Origin: Leucobacter sp. Psy1
GTDB taxonomy: Bacteria; Actinomycetota; Actinomycetes; Actinomycetales; Microbacteriaceae
Direction of reading: 5' to 3'
DNA: 64,000 bases
Assembly (NCBI RefSeq): GCF_020096995.1
Contig: NZ_CP083692.1
Coordinates: 2,666,001-2,730,000, forward strand
Both the position numbers and the translations under genes were made by a program. Each line of letters opens with the position of its first letter. Positions within the stretch are counted from its first letter, which is position 1. Positions 26,558 to 35,806 of this stretch are shown here, one piece after another. The notes below the pieces were generated by a model. That model had not been told where the DNA came from and made no database searches. It saw only the letters and a list, made by a program, of their open reading frames with translations.

Positions 26558-27768
26558 CCAGAACCACCGACGTCATCGTCATCGGCGCAGGGATCACCGG
26601 CTGCGCCGCCGCGTTCTTCGCAGCCAGGGCAGGACTCTCGGTCACGGTGCTCGAACGCGATCTCCCCGTCAGCGGCACGACGTCGCGCTGTGAGGGGAAC
26701 ATCCTCGTCTCCGACAAGGAGCTCGGCCCCGAGCTCGAACTCATGCAGTACTCGCTCGACATCTGGAAGGGCGAGCTCGCCGAGTTCGGCCATCTCTGGG
26801 AGTTCGAGAGCAAGGGCGGCATCATCGTCGCATCGCGGCCGAGCAGTCTCGCGTCACTCGAGCGGGTGATGACGGCCCAGCGCGCCTCGGGCATCTCGGC
26901 TCGCGAGCTCTCCTCCGACGAGCTCAGGGAGCTCGAGCCCCACGTGACCGACCAGGCACTCGGCGCCGCGTTCTACCCGGAGGACAGTCAGGTACAACCC
27001 ATCCTCGCCGCGGCCGAGATGCTCCGGCTCGCGCGCGAAGCGGGCGCCACCCTGGTGACCCGTGCCCCCGTCACCGCCCTGCTGCGCGACGGCGACCGGG
27101 TGGTCGGCGCCCGCACCCCGAGCGGCGATTTCACGGCGGCGCACGTCGTCAATGCGGCCGGCAGCTGGGCCGGCGACGTCGCGGCGCTCGCCGGTGTCTC
27201 CGTGCCCGTGCTCCCCCGACGCGGCTTCGTCATGGTTACCGAACCGCTGCCGCCACGCGTCTTTCACAAGGTCTACGCCGCCGAGTACATCGACAACGTC
27301 GGGAGCTCCGACGAGGGCTTGCAGGCGAGCCCGGTCGTCGAGGGAACTCCCGCCGGCACGATCCTCATCGGCTCGAGCCGCGAGCGCGTCGGCTTCGACA
27401 GCACCGTCAGCACCGAAGCGCTCCGCACCATCGCAGCCAACGCGATCGAGCTCTTCCCGTTCCTTGAGCGCACCAGGATCATGCGGCAGTACCACGGGTT
27501 CCGTCCCTACTGCCCCGATCACCTGCCCGTCATCGGGCCGGATCCCCGCGCGCCCGGGCTGTGGCACGCCTGCGGGCACGAGGGCGCGGGAATCGGGCTG
27601 GCTGCGGGAACCGGGAAGCTCCTCGCGCAGGCGCTGAGCGGCGACGATCCCGACATGTCACTCGTCCACTTCCGACCCGAGCGATTCGGGGACGGCGGGG
27701 CCCAGGCTCCCATCGCACCGACCGGCGCATCGACCACCCAGACCGACTTCGAGGAGGCGAGCGCGTGA
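26554..27768 (+). CDS. D-hydroxyproline dehydrogenase, FAD-dependent DAO-type subunit (HcnC-like)
   Basis: A 404-residue flavoprotein of the D-amino-acid oxidase/glycine oxidase family. It has the dinucleotide-binding start DVIVIGAGITGCAAAFFAA, VNAAGSWAGDVAALAG in the middle and the C-terminal FAD contact WHACGHEGAGIGLAAGTG. It oxidises cis-4-hydroxy-D-proline, passing electrons to the partner subunits rather than to oxygen. The GTG overlaps the regulator stop (GTGA) and the stop overlaps the next start, so three dehydrogenase subunits are coupled in translation. The trio resembles HcnABC and the hetero-oligomeric D-hydroxyproline dehydrogenases of pseudomonads. Confidence 0.87.
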   Translation: MTRTTDVIVIGAGITGCAAAFFAARAGLSVTVLERDLPVSGTTSRCEGNILVSDKELGPELELMQYSLDIWKGELAEFGHLWEFESKGGIIVASRPSSLASLERVMTAQRASGISARELSSDELRELEPHVTDQALGAAFYPEDSQVQPILAAAEMLRLAREAGATLVTRAPVTALLRDGDRVVGARTPSGDFTAAHVVNAAGSWAGDVAALAGVSVPVLPRRGFVMVTEPLPPRVFHKVYAAEYIDNVGSSDEGLQASPVVEGTPAGTILIGSSRERVGFDSTVSTEALRTIAANAIELFPFLERTRIMRQYHGFRPYCPDHLPVIGPDPRAPGLWHACGHEGAGIGLAAGTGKLLAQALSGDDPDMSLVHFRPERFGDGGAQAPIAPTGASTTQTDFEEASA

Positions 27769-28139
27769 GCGACATTCCACAGGCAGGAAGTCCGCACGGT
27801 TCGGAGCGCACCGGTGCCGCGACGAGCCGCGTGCGCGGCACCTTCGACGGAGAGCCGCTCGAGGCGGAAGCGGGCACGAGCGTCGCCTCGGCCCTGATCG
27901 CGACAGGCACCCGCTCGTGGCGCACGACCCGCGAGGGCCGCTCCCGCGGACTCTTCTGCGGCATCGGCGTCTGCTTCGACTGCCTCGTCGAGATCGACGG
28001 AGAGTCCGGACAGCGCGCCTGCATGATCCCGCTCGGCGAGGGCATGGATGTGCGCTCGGCATCGGGGCCGCGGACGACCCACGACGCCGGCACCGGTACC
28101 AGCACCGGCCGTGATGCCGACGGGACGGACGCCGCATGA
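27765..28139 (+). CDS. D-hydroxyproline dehydrogenase, small [2Fe-2S] subunit (HcnA-like)
   Basis: A 124-residue ferredoxin-like subunit. The cluster ligands are in LFCGIGVCFDCLVEID plus a later cysteine in QRAC (spacing C-x4-C-x2-C-x12-C), and VRGTFDGEPLEAEAGTSVASALIA forms the preceding beta-grasp part. It carries electrons between the two flavoprotein subunits encoded on either side. The GTG start overlaps the previous stop, and its own stop overlaps the next ATG. The Thr/Gly/Asp-rich C-terminal tail is probably disordered. Confidence 0.87.
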   Translation: MSDIPQAGSPHGSERTGAATSRVRGTFDGEPLEAEAGTSVASALIATGTRSWRTTREGRSRGLFCGIGVCFDCLVEIDGESGQRACMIPLGEGMDVRSASGPRTTHDAGTGTSTGRDADGTDAA

Positions 28140-29635
28140 GCGCGCCCCTCGAGAGCCTCGGCCAGACAGAGCCCCGTCCCACCGGACCTGCTCCGCACTT
28201 CGAGGTCGCCGTCGTGGGCGCGGGGCCGGCGGGTCTCGCCGCGGCGGCGAGCGCTGCCGAGCGCGGTGCCCGTGTGGCCGTCATCGATGCGGCAGAGCAG
28301 CCGGGCGGCCAGTTCTGGCGGCACCGGTCGGAGGCCGCAGGCATCCGGGACGACGGGTCGCTGCACCACGGCTGGAAGACCTACCTCGACCTGCGTCGAC
28401 GCTTCGACTCCGGCGTGGATACGTCGCGGATCACCTATCTGCCCCGCACCAGTGTGTGGATGGCGCAGCGACGGCCGCAGGGCTTCACTCTGCGGCTGTC
28501 GTCGAGCTTCGGTACGACGACGGGCCCGTCCACCGTCCACGCGTCCGCCCTGGTCCTCGCGACCGGCGGGTACGACCGGCAGCTGCCGGTGCCCGGGTGG
28601 GAGCTGCCCGGTGTGATGGCCGCTGGCGGCATTCAGGCGTTCATCAAACAGAATGGCGCACTCCCCGGTTCGCGTTTCGTCGTGGCTGGCACCGGCCCGT
28701 TCCTCCTGCCGGTCGCCGCGAACATCGTCGAGGCCGGTGGCAGCGTCGCGGCGGTGTGCGAGTCAGCGGATCTCTCCGGCTGGTTGCCACGCGCGCACCG
28801 CGCGCTCGCGGTGCCGGAGAAGGGGCTCGAAGGCGCCGAGTACGCATGGACCTTCGTCAAGCATCGAATCCCGTATCGCACCCGCACCGTGGTCACGGAG
28901 ATCCTCGGCGACTCCGCAGTTGAGGCGGTGCGAACCGCTCGGGTCCGTCGCGACGGGACCGAAGTGCCCGGAAGCGCGCGAACGATCGACGGCGTCGATT
29001 CCGTCGGGCTCGGCTGGGGCTTCACCCCGCAGCTGGAACTTCCCGTCGCCCTCGGCGCCCGGACACGGGTGGACGTCGATGGATCCCTCGTCGCCGATGT
29101 CGACGCGGCCCAGCGCTCCAGCGTGCCCGGCCTGTATCTCGCCGGCGAACTGACCGGCGTCGGCGGCGCGGCGCTCGCGGTCGTCGAGGGTGCCGTGGCG
29201 GGGCGTGCAGCGGCGCTCGCGACCACCACCGGCACGGATGGCTCCGGCGCCATCGCCACGGCCCGTGAGGCGCGGACCATCAGTCGGCAGCGCGCCTTCG
29301 CCGAGGCGATGCACCTCGCACACCCGCTCCCGCCCGGGTGGGAGTCGCGCATGCGCGACGAGACCGTCGTGTGCCGCTGCGAGGAGGTCACCGCCGGGGC
29401 GATCCTCGGCGCCCGCGATGAGATGGATGCGGCCGACTCGCGCACCCAGAAGGGCGTGAACCGGGCCGGCATGGGGTGGTGCCAGGGCCGCGTCTGCGGC
29501 GTCGCGGTGGCCTGCCTCTCGGGCTCGGCGCCGCAGGCGAAGTCTGACGACCCGATGATCTCGCTGCGCCAGAACGCGAACCGGCCCATCGCCCAGCCGA
29601 TCCCGCTCGGCGACCTGCGCGACCTCGTCGACTGA
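28136..29635 (+). CDS. D-hydroxyproline dehydrogenase, large FAD/NAD(P)-type subunit (HcnB-like)
   Basis: A 499-residue pyridine-nucleotide-disulphide-oxidoreductase-like flavoprotein. It has the FAD loop VAVVGAGPAGLAAAASAAE (about 24-42), a second nucleotide fold beginning FVVAGTGPFLLPVA, and a C-terminal BFD-like [2Fe-2S] domain with cysteines in VVCRCEEVTAG and GWCQGRVCG. This three-part layout is typical of HcnB/SoxA-type subunits that work with a small ferredoxin subunit and a DAO-type subunit. It is the last gene of the operon. Confidence 0.87.
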   Translation: MSAPLESLGQTEPRPTGPAPHFEVAVVGAGPAGLAAAASAAERGARVAVIDAAEQPGGQFWRHRSEAAGIRDDGSLHHGWKTYLDLRRRFDSGVDTSRITYLPRTSVWMAQRRPQGFTLRLSSSFGTTTGPSTVHASALVLATGGYDRQLPVPGWELPGVMAAGGIQAFIKQNGALPGSRFVVAGTGPFLLPVAANIVEAGGSVAAVCESADLSGWLPRAHRALAVPEKGLEGAEYAWTFVKHRIPYRTRTVVTEILGDSAVEAVRTARVRRDGTEVPGSARTIDGVDSVGLGWGFTPQLELPVALGARTRVDVDGSLVADVDAAQRSSVPGLYLAGELTGVGGAALAVVEGAVAGRAAALATTTGTDGSGAIATAREARTISRQRAFAEAMHLAHPLPPGWESRMRDETVVCRCEEVTAGAILGARDEMDAADSRTQKGVNRAGMGWCQGRVCGVAVACLSGSAPQAKSDDPMISLRQNANRPIAQPIPLGDLRDLVD

Positions 29636-29683
29636 GCTCGCGGCGGACGGAGGAACCGCGGGGCGGCGGTAGACTGGAGGGCG

Positions 29684-30079
29684 ATGAGTACCCCCGCCGA
29701 CACGCACGCCCCCGCCACTGCTCCGCACAGTCGCGCGACCGCAGCCCTGCAGCTGCTCCGCGCCGTCGGACACGTCATCGCGGTCGGCTGCATCGGACTG
29801 TGGGGGTTCCTCGCGTGGCCGCTCCCCTTCCCCGGGGTGCTGACCGGGCTCGGTCTCCTCGCTCTCGCGATCGTGGTGTGGGCGCTGTTCCTCTCCCCGC
29901 GCCCCGTGCTCCGCACGGATCGATTCGGCCAGGCCTTCATCGAGTTGCTGTTCATCGCCGCCGCGGTCGCCGCGATGCTCGACGCCGGTATCCCCTGGGT
30001 GCTGGCGGGCGTCTTCGGTGTCGCCGCCGCCGTGCTCGGGTACCTCGTCCCGGCACGCCTGCGCTCCGCCGCCGCCTGA
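29684..30079 (+). CDS. DUF2568 (YrdB-like) membrane protein
   Basis: A 131-residue protein with four hydrophobic segments, including HVIAVGCIGLWGFLAWPL and AFIELLFIAAAVAAMLDAG. The positively charged linker SPRPVLRTDRFGQAF between segments is typical of the DUF2568 family. Function is unknown. The ATG has GGAGGG three bases upstream, and a TAGACT hexamer (29670-29675) eight bases upstream suggests that transcription starts very close to the gene. It stands alone between two operons. Confidence 0.75.
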   Translation: MSTPADTHAPATAPHSRATAALQLLRAVGHVIAVGCIGLWGFLAWPLPFPGVLTGLGLLALAIVVWALFLSPRPVLRTDRFGQAFIELLFIAAAVAAMLDAGIPWVLAGVFGVAAAVLGYLVPARLRSAAA

Positions 30080-30168
30080 GATCTGAGCGGCCGTCGGCCT
30101 GGCCGAGCTCGGCCGCCTCCTCCAGACCGCAGATGCGCCCGCTCACATCGGACGAATACACTTTCAGC

Positions 30169-31929
30169 GTGTCCCAGCAGCCACCAGGCCCCCACTCGAC
30201 TCCTCACCCCGGTCACTCGCGCCCCGGCCACCCGGGAGCCGGTGCCACTGCAATTCCGACCCACCCGGACGTCCGCTCGGCTGTGCCCCGCGGCGTCCAG
30301 GCGCTCGCCGTCGGACTCGCGTGGCTGAGAGCCGCGGCCCTCTGCGGGTTCCTGATCGCGATCGGGCGGGACGTCGATGCCCTCGCCTCCGGTCACGACC
30401 CGGTCGCGGCGGCTCTCGCCCTGGCGGCGCTCGGTGCCATCGTCGCCGCGACCTCGGCGACGGACAAGCTGGTGACCGCTCGGGTGCAGGCGCACGCCGA
30501 GGGCCACCTGAGGCAGCGCATCGTCGCTTCGGTGTTCCGCGGGGGTCTCGTCGCCGCCCAGTCCCGCTCGGGTGCGCTGCTCGCGCTGGCGACGGGCTCC
30601 GCTGAGCGCGCAGCGCGCTACCGCGGCGCGTTCCTCGGGCCCACCATCGGTGCGCTCACGACGCCCGTACCGGTGCTCATCATCGCGGCGGTCGCGATCG
30701 ACCCCGTGGTCGGGCTCCTGCTCGCGGGCGGCGCGGTGCTCGTACCGGGAATCGTCGTGATCGCCCGCCGCACCGTGCGCGCCTCCGGGGCGGCGCAGCG
30801 CCGCACGCAGGCGCAGCTCACCGCTGAGTTCCTGCGATCGATCCAGGGGCTCTCCACGCTGGTCACGGCGAGGGCCGCCGATCGCGCGGGGGTTGAACTC
30901 GCGAATCGCGGGGAGCGCCTGCGCCGCGCCCTCATGCGCGTGCTTGCGGTCAATCAGGTCCTCATCCTCGTCATCGACGCCGCCGTCACCCTCACCGTCC
31001 TCCTCGTCGCAACCCTCGCCGCGGTCTCCCGCGTCGAAGCCGGCGCGCTCTCCCTCGGCGAGGGCCTCTCCGTCATCCTGATCGCACTCCTCGTCATCGC
31101 CCCGGCCGACCTCGTGGGGCAGTTCTTCTACATCGGCATCGGCGGGCGCGCCGCCGAGCAGGCGATCAGCCGCCAGCTCGCCCGCGCCCCCCGCAGTGCC
31201 ACGGCTGCAGGTCAGGGCTCCGCCGAGTCCGAGCAGCCCGCGTCACCTCAGCCGGGCCACGATGCGACGGACCGGACCGCGATCTCCCTCGACGGCGTCA
31301 CGGCAGGTTGGACACCCGGTCAGGAAGTGCTGCGCGACCGCACTCTCCAGGTGCGCACCGGCGAGCACGTCGCACTGGCCGGCCCGAGCGGAGCAGGCAA
31401 GTCCACCGTCTCTGCCCTCGTGCAGGCGCACCTCTTGCCGACAGCGGGGCGGGTGACCCTCCTCGGTGCGGACACCCGCACGACGCCGGCGCGGGAGATC
31501 CGACGCATGATCTCCGTCGTCGAGCAGCGCACGTTCCTCTTCCACGGCACCATCGCAGAAAACCTACGTGTTGCACGCCCGCACGCCACCGACGCGGAGC
31601 TCTGGGATGCGCTCGGACAGGCGGGCCTGGAGGCGGAGATCCGCAACTCCGATCACGGGCTCGATACCCCGGTCGGCGAGCAGGGCAGAAACCTCTCGGG
31701 CGGGCAGAGCCAGCGACTCGCGATCGCTCGCGCGATCCTGCGCGACTCGCCGATCCTGATCCTCGACGAACCGACCTCGCAGGTGGATCTCGCCGGCGAG
31801 GCCGCGTTCCTCCAGACCCTCGAGCACCTCGCCTCCGGTCGCACCGTCCTCATGATCGCCCATCGGCCGGGAGCGATCCTCGCCGCCGACCGCGTCGAAC
31901 ACCTCGACGCAGCGGGAGCCGCACGATGA
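30169..31929 (+). CDS. ABC exporter subunit, CydD-like (fused permease-ATPase)
   Basis: A 586-residue half-transporter with an N-terminal exporter membrane domain of about six segments. Its ATPase domain (from about 375) has Walker A GPSGAGKST, signature LSGGQSQRLAIARAIL and Walker B ILILDEPTSQVD. Its partner is the next gene, which overlaps it by four bases. The pair resembles CydDC, which exports thiols and supports cytochrome bd assembly. The GTG at 30169 is preferred to the ATG at 30133 because TACACT (30157-30162) ends six bases before it, a leaderless layout. A Pro/His-rich 30-residue leader precedes the first membrane segment. The specific cargo is not established. Confidence 0.8.
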   Translation: MSQQPPGPHSTPHPGHSRPGHPGAGATAIPTHPDVRSAVPRGVQALAVGLAWLRAAALCGFLIAIGRDVDALASGHDPVAAALALAALGAIVAATSATDKLVTARVQAHAEGHLRQRIVASVFRGGLVAAQSRSGALLALATGSAERAARYRGAFLGPTIGALTTPVPVLIIAAVAIDPVVGLLLAGGAVLVPGIVVIARRTVRASGAAQRRTQAQLTAEFLRSIQGLSTLVTARAADRAGVELANRGERLRRALMRVLAVNQVLILVIDAAVTLTVLLVATLAAVSRVEAGALSLGEGLSVILIALLVIAPADLVGQFFYIGIGGRAAEQAISRQLARAPRSATAAGQGSAESEQPASPQPGHDATDRTAISLDGVTAGWTPGQEVLRDRTLQVRTGEHVALAGPSGAGKSTVSALVQAHLLPTAGRVTLLGADTRTTPAREIRRMISVVEQRTFLFHGTIAENLRVARPHATDAELWDALGQAGLEAEIRNSDHGLDTPVGEQGRNLSGGQSQRLAIARAILRDSPILILDEPTSQVDLAGEAAFLQTLEHLASGRTVLMIAHRPGAILAADRVEHLDAAGAAR

Positions 31930-33674
31930 CCCCCACCTCCCCAGTCACCAGCCGCCGCACCCTCACCGCATGGCTCTTCCGCCACACGAGCGGCCTGCTC
32001 CCGATGCTCGGCGCATCGACCCTCGCGCGCATCGTCGGCAACCTCCTGAACGTCGCGATCCTCGTCATCGCCGTCCGGGCACTGCTCAGCGCCGCCTCCG
32101 GAGCGTCGGAGCACCTCATCCGGCTGGCGCTCACCGTGATAGCGCTCGCCGCCGTCAAGGCGGTACTGCGATACCTCGAGCAGTTCACCGGACACTGGGT
32201 CGCCTTCACCGCGCTGCAGCGGCTCCGGGTGCTCTTCTTCAGTCGGCTCGTTCCCCAGGCTCCCGCAGCGACGTCGGGGCGCGCGTCGGCCGAGCTCACG
32301 GAACGCGCCACCCGCGACATCGACCGCATCGAAGTCTTCTTCGCGCATACGTTCCCGCCGGTGATCGCCTCAGTCGTTGTACCGGCCATCACGCTGGTCT
32401 GGTTCGGGATCGCGGTCGACCCGCTCCTCGCCTGCCTCATCGCCGGATTCCTCACCGTCGCCTTGCTCCTGCCTTTCCTGAGCGCGACGGCGACCTGGCG
32501 TGTCTCACGCGACATCGCAGAAGAACGCGGACGCGTCGCCACCCACGTCGCCGACGATGTGCAGGGCGTGCGCGAGGTGCTGGCCTTCGAGGCGGAGGAC
32601 TCCCGCCTCGCCGCGCTCGCCGACGCGGACTCGGCACTCGCCGAAGCGCAACGCGGACTCGGCAGCGTGGTCGGCATCAGGCTCGCCGTCGAGCACCTGC
32701 TGCGTGCCGCCTGTCTCGCAGCCCTGCTCCTGAGCGGCCGCCCGGTCGAGGACGTCGTGATTGCGGTCGCCGTGCTCTTCGGGCTGTGGTTCAAGAACGC
32801 GGGAACCGACGACTTCGCCACGGGACTCGACGCCGCCTTCGCCGCGTGCGACCGCGTGCGCAGCGTCGTCGAGGCGCCGCCCGCGGTCGCCGACACGGGC
32901 ACCGGCGCTGTACCGGGAGGCGGCGGGGCATCGGTCGAGTTCGCGGGGGTATCGTTCACCTATCCCGGCACCAGGACACCGGCGCTCACCGAGGTCACGA
33001 CGGCGTTCGCGGCCGGCGGCTGGCACGCGATCGTCGGCGTCTCCGGAAGCGGGAAGTCCACCGTCGCGTCGCTGCTCACCCGATCCTGGGATCCGGATGC
33101 CGGCGAGATCAGGCTGGCCGGCGTACCGCTCCCTACGCTCTCCCTCGAAGCGCTGCGCGAGGCAGTCGCTCTCGTCGATCAGCGCCCCACCCTCTTCCCA
33201 GGCACCCTCGCCGAGAACCTTCGGCTCGCACGGACCGACGCCACCGACGCCGAGCTCGAAGCGGCGTTGCAGGACGTCTGCCTCGGCCCCGAGTCGCTGC
33301 CCGATGGCCTGGAGACAGAGGTCGGCGAGCGCGGGACCACGCTCTCGGGTGGGCAATTGCAGCGCGTCGCGCTCGCGCGGGCTCTCGTCGCCGAACCGCG
33401 GCTGCTCGTTCTCGACGAAGCGCTGAGCCAGCTCGACGCTGCCACGGCCCGCACCGTCCGGTCCCGTCTCGTCGCACGCTTCCGCGCTCGAGCGAACGCC
33501 GGAGGCGACGTCTCAGGCCCGACGGTCATCGAGATCACCCACCGGGCCGACGAGGTCGCCGAACACGGAGGCGTTTCTGTGATCGACCGCGGCGCCCTCG
33601 TCGAATCAGGAACCGCCGACGAACTCCTCGCTCGCCGGGGTGCATTCGCGAGACTCGCGCTGCGCGACGCGTAG
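31926..33674 (+). CDS. ABC exporter subunit, CydC-like (fused permease-ATPase)
   Basis: A 582-residue partner of the CydD-like subunit. It has an N-terminal exporter membrane domain with the CydC-like LTERATRDIDRIEVFFAHTF stretch. The ATPase domain carries Walker A GVSGSGKST, signature TLSGGQLQRVALARALV and LLVLDEALSQLD, where Ala replaces the usual Pro after the catalytic Glu, a common feature of one subunit in heterodimers. The ATG overlaps the upstream stop (ATGA). No cydA or cydB is present in the window, so the thiol-exporter label comes from sequence resemblance only. Confidence 0.8.
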   Translation: MTPTSPVTSRRTLTAWLFRHTSGLLPMLGASTLARIVGNLLNVAILVIAVRALLSAASGASEHLIRLALTVIALAAVKAVLRYLEQFTGHWVAFTALQRLRVLFFSRLVPQAPAATSGRASAELTERATRDIDRIEVFFAHTFPPVIASVVVPAITLVWFGIAVDPLLACLIAGFLTVALLLPFLSATATWRVSRDIAEERGRVATHVADDVQGVREVLAFEAEDSRLAALADADSALAEAQRGLGSVVGIRLAVEHLLRAACLAALLLSGRPVEDVVIAVAVLFGLWFKNAGTDDFATGLDAAFAACDRVRSVVEAPPAVADTGTGAVPGGGGASVEFAGVSFTYPGTRTPALTEVTTAFAAGGWHAIVGVSGSGKSTVASLLTRSWDPDAGEIRLAGVPLPTLSLEALREAVALVDQRPTLFPGTLAENLRLARTDATDAELEAALQDVCLGPESLPDGLETEVGERGTTLSGGQLQRVALARALVAEPRLLVLDEALSQLDAATARTVRSRLVARFRARANAGGDVSGPTVIEITHRADEVAEHGGVSVIDRGALVESGTADELLARRGAFARLALRDA

Positions 33675-33707
33675 GCCGTTGGGCGCGCGGCCACGGCGCT
33701 CGCCTAC
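33671..33707. terminator. Inverted repeat between convergent cydC-like and glycosyltransferase genes
   Basis: GTAGGC (33671-33676) and GCCTAC (33702-33707) flank the 29-bp gap between two convergent genes. A competing inner hairpin GGCCG/CGGCC (33674-33678 with 33688-33692) is also possible. There is no T-tract. A two-way terminator is plausible from position. Confidence 0.4.
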
Positions 33708-35005
33708 TGCGCTCTCGCCGCCACCCGCACCTGCAGCTCGTGCTCGATCTGCGCGAGCGGGTCGCGGTTGGCCGCCTCCTCGGCGAGCCCGCGGGCCGCT
33801 GCACGGTACGCCGGATCATCGAGCACGCGGGTCACGGCGTCCCGCACCGTGACCGGCGCTGGTGTGCCGTCGCGCAGGTCGATCCCCGCACCCGCCCAGG
33901 CGACACGCGCTGCCACCTCCGGCTTGTCCTCGGTCACGCCGGCAACGACCAGGGGTACCCCGTGCGAGATCGCGGCGAGCACACCCCCGTACCCGCCGTT
34001 CGTCACCATGACGTCAGTGCGTGGGAGCAGCGCGTCATAGGAGAGATAACTCGCGGCACGGACGTTGGCGGGCAGCGGGCCGAGCGCCGAGATCGGGCTG
34101 CCGCCTGCGGACACGACCACGAGCACGTCGTCGCCGGCGAGCGCGTCGATCGTCGGACGCACGAGCCGGCCGAAATTCGCATTGTCGATGGTGCCCTGAG
34201 TGACGTGCACCACACGGTTGCCGTCGAGATCATCCCACCATTCGGGGAGTTCCCGGGTGGTCGGGGCCTGCGGAAGCACACCGGTGTACAGGACGTTCCG
34301 CGAGAGTTCGGGACGGGGGTAGTCGAGTCCGCGCGGACCCGTCTGGAAGAAGACGTCGAACTGGCGTGCGACGTCCATTGCCGGTCGGTCGAGGCGCATG
34401 CCGGCGAGCGCCAGCGCCCGTTCCGCGGCGCGCTGCACGCTGCGGAAGACCACCTGTTTCGCGATGACGCCGAGCACTCGGTAGCGCAGCCGATCGACAG
34501 CGGTACGCGCCGGCGGGAGCCCCATCCCGTGCGGGGCCAATCCGTCATCGCTCTGACTCAGGGGCATGACTCCGAGCCCCGCGATCACCGGTTGGAACCC
34601 CTCGCTGGGCGCTGTCGCTCGCGCGGCTCGCGTGAACGGGAGCGCACCGGCGAACGTATTGTCGACGAGCACCGCGTCCGGCTGGATCAGCGAGATCTGC
34701 TGCTTGAGCGCGGCGAACTGATCGGGCACCGGCTCGAAGAAGATCGTGCGGATCTCGTACTGCGCCCTCCGGATTCCCCGGTAGCGCAGGCGGTCAGGAA
34801 TGTAGCTGTCGGCATCGCGATCGTCGAAATCCGCTTTCCCGGAGAGCGGTGCGAAGCGCACTCCTCGACCCTCCACGGTCTCGCGGAACCGAGTGCCCGT
34901 GAGCAGGGTGACATCGTGACCTCGCTCGTGCAGGTAAGCTGCAATCTCGAGGACCGGGCCGACGTGGCCATGGATCGGAGTCGCAGCCAGCAGGAATGTC
35001 GACAT
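33704..35005 (-). CDS. MGT/UGT-type glycosyltransferase
   Basis: A 433-residue GT-B glycosyltransferase of the macrolide/UDP-glucuronosyl type. The N-terminal acceptor domain starts TFLLAATPIHGHVGPVLEIA. The C-terminal donor-binding domain has VVHVTQGTIDN and MVTNGGYGGVLAAISHGVPLVV, the UDP-sugar signature. Such enzymes glycosylate small hydrophobic molecules, including antibiotics. The ATG at 35005 has GGGGAGG five bases upstream and matches the family start; an upstream ATG would add 18 residues across the operator. It is divergent from a TetR regulator, which suggests induction by its own acceptor. The acceptor is unknown. Confidence 0.87.
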   Translation of the reverse strand: MSTFLLAATPIHGHVGPVLEIAAYLHERGHDVTLLTGTRFRETVEGRGVRFAPLSGKADFDDRDADSYIPDRLRYRGIRRAQYEIRTIFFEPVPDQFAALKQQISLIQPDAVLVDNTFAGALPFTRAARATAPSEGFQPVIAGLGVMPLSQSDDGLAPHGMGLPPARTAVDRLRYRVLGVIAKQVVFRSVQRAAERALALAGMRLDRPAMDVARQFDVFFQTGPRGLDYPRPELSRNVLYTGVLPQAPTTRELPEWWDDLDGNRVVHVTQGTIDNANFGRLVRPTIDALAGDDVLVVVSAGGSPISALGPLPANVRAASYLSYDALLPRTDVMVTNGGYGGVLAAISHGVPLVVAGVTEDKPEVAARVAWAGAGIDLRDGTPAPVTVRDAVTRVLDDPAYRAAARGLAEEAANRDPLAQIEHELQVRVAARAQ

Positions 35006-35033
35006 CACACCCTCCCCCGGGCGTTGAATTGGG

Positions 35034-35048
35034 TAGATACTTGATCTA
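35034..35048. promoter_or_regulatory. Candidate TetR operator between glycosyltransferase and tetR
   Basis: TAGATACTTGATCTA, an inverted repeat TAGAT-N5-ATCTA in the 102-bp divergent region. Its AT-rich composition stands out from the surroundings. Control of both divergent genes by the adjacent TetR protein is the usual arrangement. Confidence 0.5.
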
Positions 35049-35107
35049 ACCATATTCATCAGGTGAGGTGAAGCGCCGGTTTCAAGTTCGGCAGAAAGGC
35101 GACCAGC

Positions 35108-35806
35108 ATGGCGCGCAACTACTCGTCACCGCTCCGAGAAGCGGAGGCAGCGCGCACACGCACACGGATCATCAATGCTGCCGGCACTCTCTTCTCGAGT
35201 CACGGCTACAACGGGACGACGATGCGCGACATCGCCCGCGAAGCTGGAGTCTCCGTCCAGTCCGTACGCCTGGCTGGTACGAAGGCCTCGCTCCTCATCG
35301 CCGCGTTCGAGACGGCCTTCGCCGGGGACGAGTGGCCCGAGAGCCTCAGCGAGCGGGTGGAACTCAGGGAGATCATGTGCCTCCCCTCAACCGAAGAGGC
35401 GCTCAGCAGGTATCTGGACTACATCGCCGAGGCGAATCGACGCAGCGCAGCGCTCTCGCGCGCGATGCAGTCCGCAGCCGAGGTCGATAGCGCCGCCTCA
35501 GAGGCGGTCGACGACCTCTGGGTGCGACGTCGGCACGACATGCGAATCGCCATCGACTGGACAGTGTCCCGCGGATTGCTCACCGCCGATACGCCGGAGG
35601 AGATCGACGTCGCCGCGGCCGAACTCAGCCTCATCGTCGGCCCGGAGGCCCACCTCTTCTTCACCGATCAGATCGGCTGGAATCACGACCGCTACCGCTG
35701 GTGGCTCGGCACCGCGTTCCGCTCGCTGCTCCAGTCCTGGCGCGAGCGCGGAGCGCTCGATGCGTCCGTCAACTCCCCATCGCCTGCGCCCCGGACACGG
35801 CCGTGA
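35108..35806 (+). CDS. TetR-family transcriptional regulator
   Basis: A 232-residue regulator. The TetR DNA-binding domain at residues 15-62 includes IINAAGTLFSSHGYNGTTMRD and DIAREAGVSVQSVRLAG. The C-terminal ligand domain is all-helical and poorly conserved. AGAAAGG lies before the ATG. It is divergent from the glycosyltransferase and its 3' end overlaps the convergent cytidylyltransferase by 38 bp. It probably represses the glycosyltransferase; the inducer is unknown. Confidence 0.88.
   Translation: MARNYSSPLREAEAARTRTRIINAAGTLFSSHGYNGTTMRDIAREAGVSVQSVRLAGTKASLLIAAFETAFAGDEWPESLSERVELREIMCLPSTEEALSRYLDYIAEANRRSAALSRAMQSAAEVDSAASEAVDDLWVRRRHDMRIAIDWTVSRGLLTADTPEEIDVAAAELSLIVGPEAHLFFTDQIGWNHDRYRWWLGTAFRSLLQSWRERGALDASVNSPSPAPRTRP

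Noticed and set aside
31970-35044. Plus-strand open frame of about 1000 codons spanning the CydC-like and glycosyltransferase genes
   Set aside because: It crosses two convergent, well-supported genes in the wrong frame and has no domain signature.
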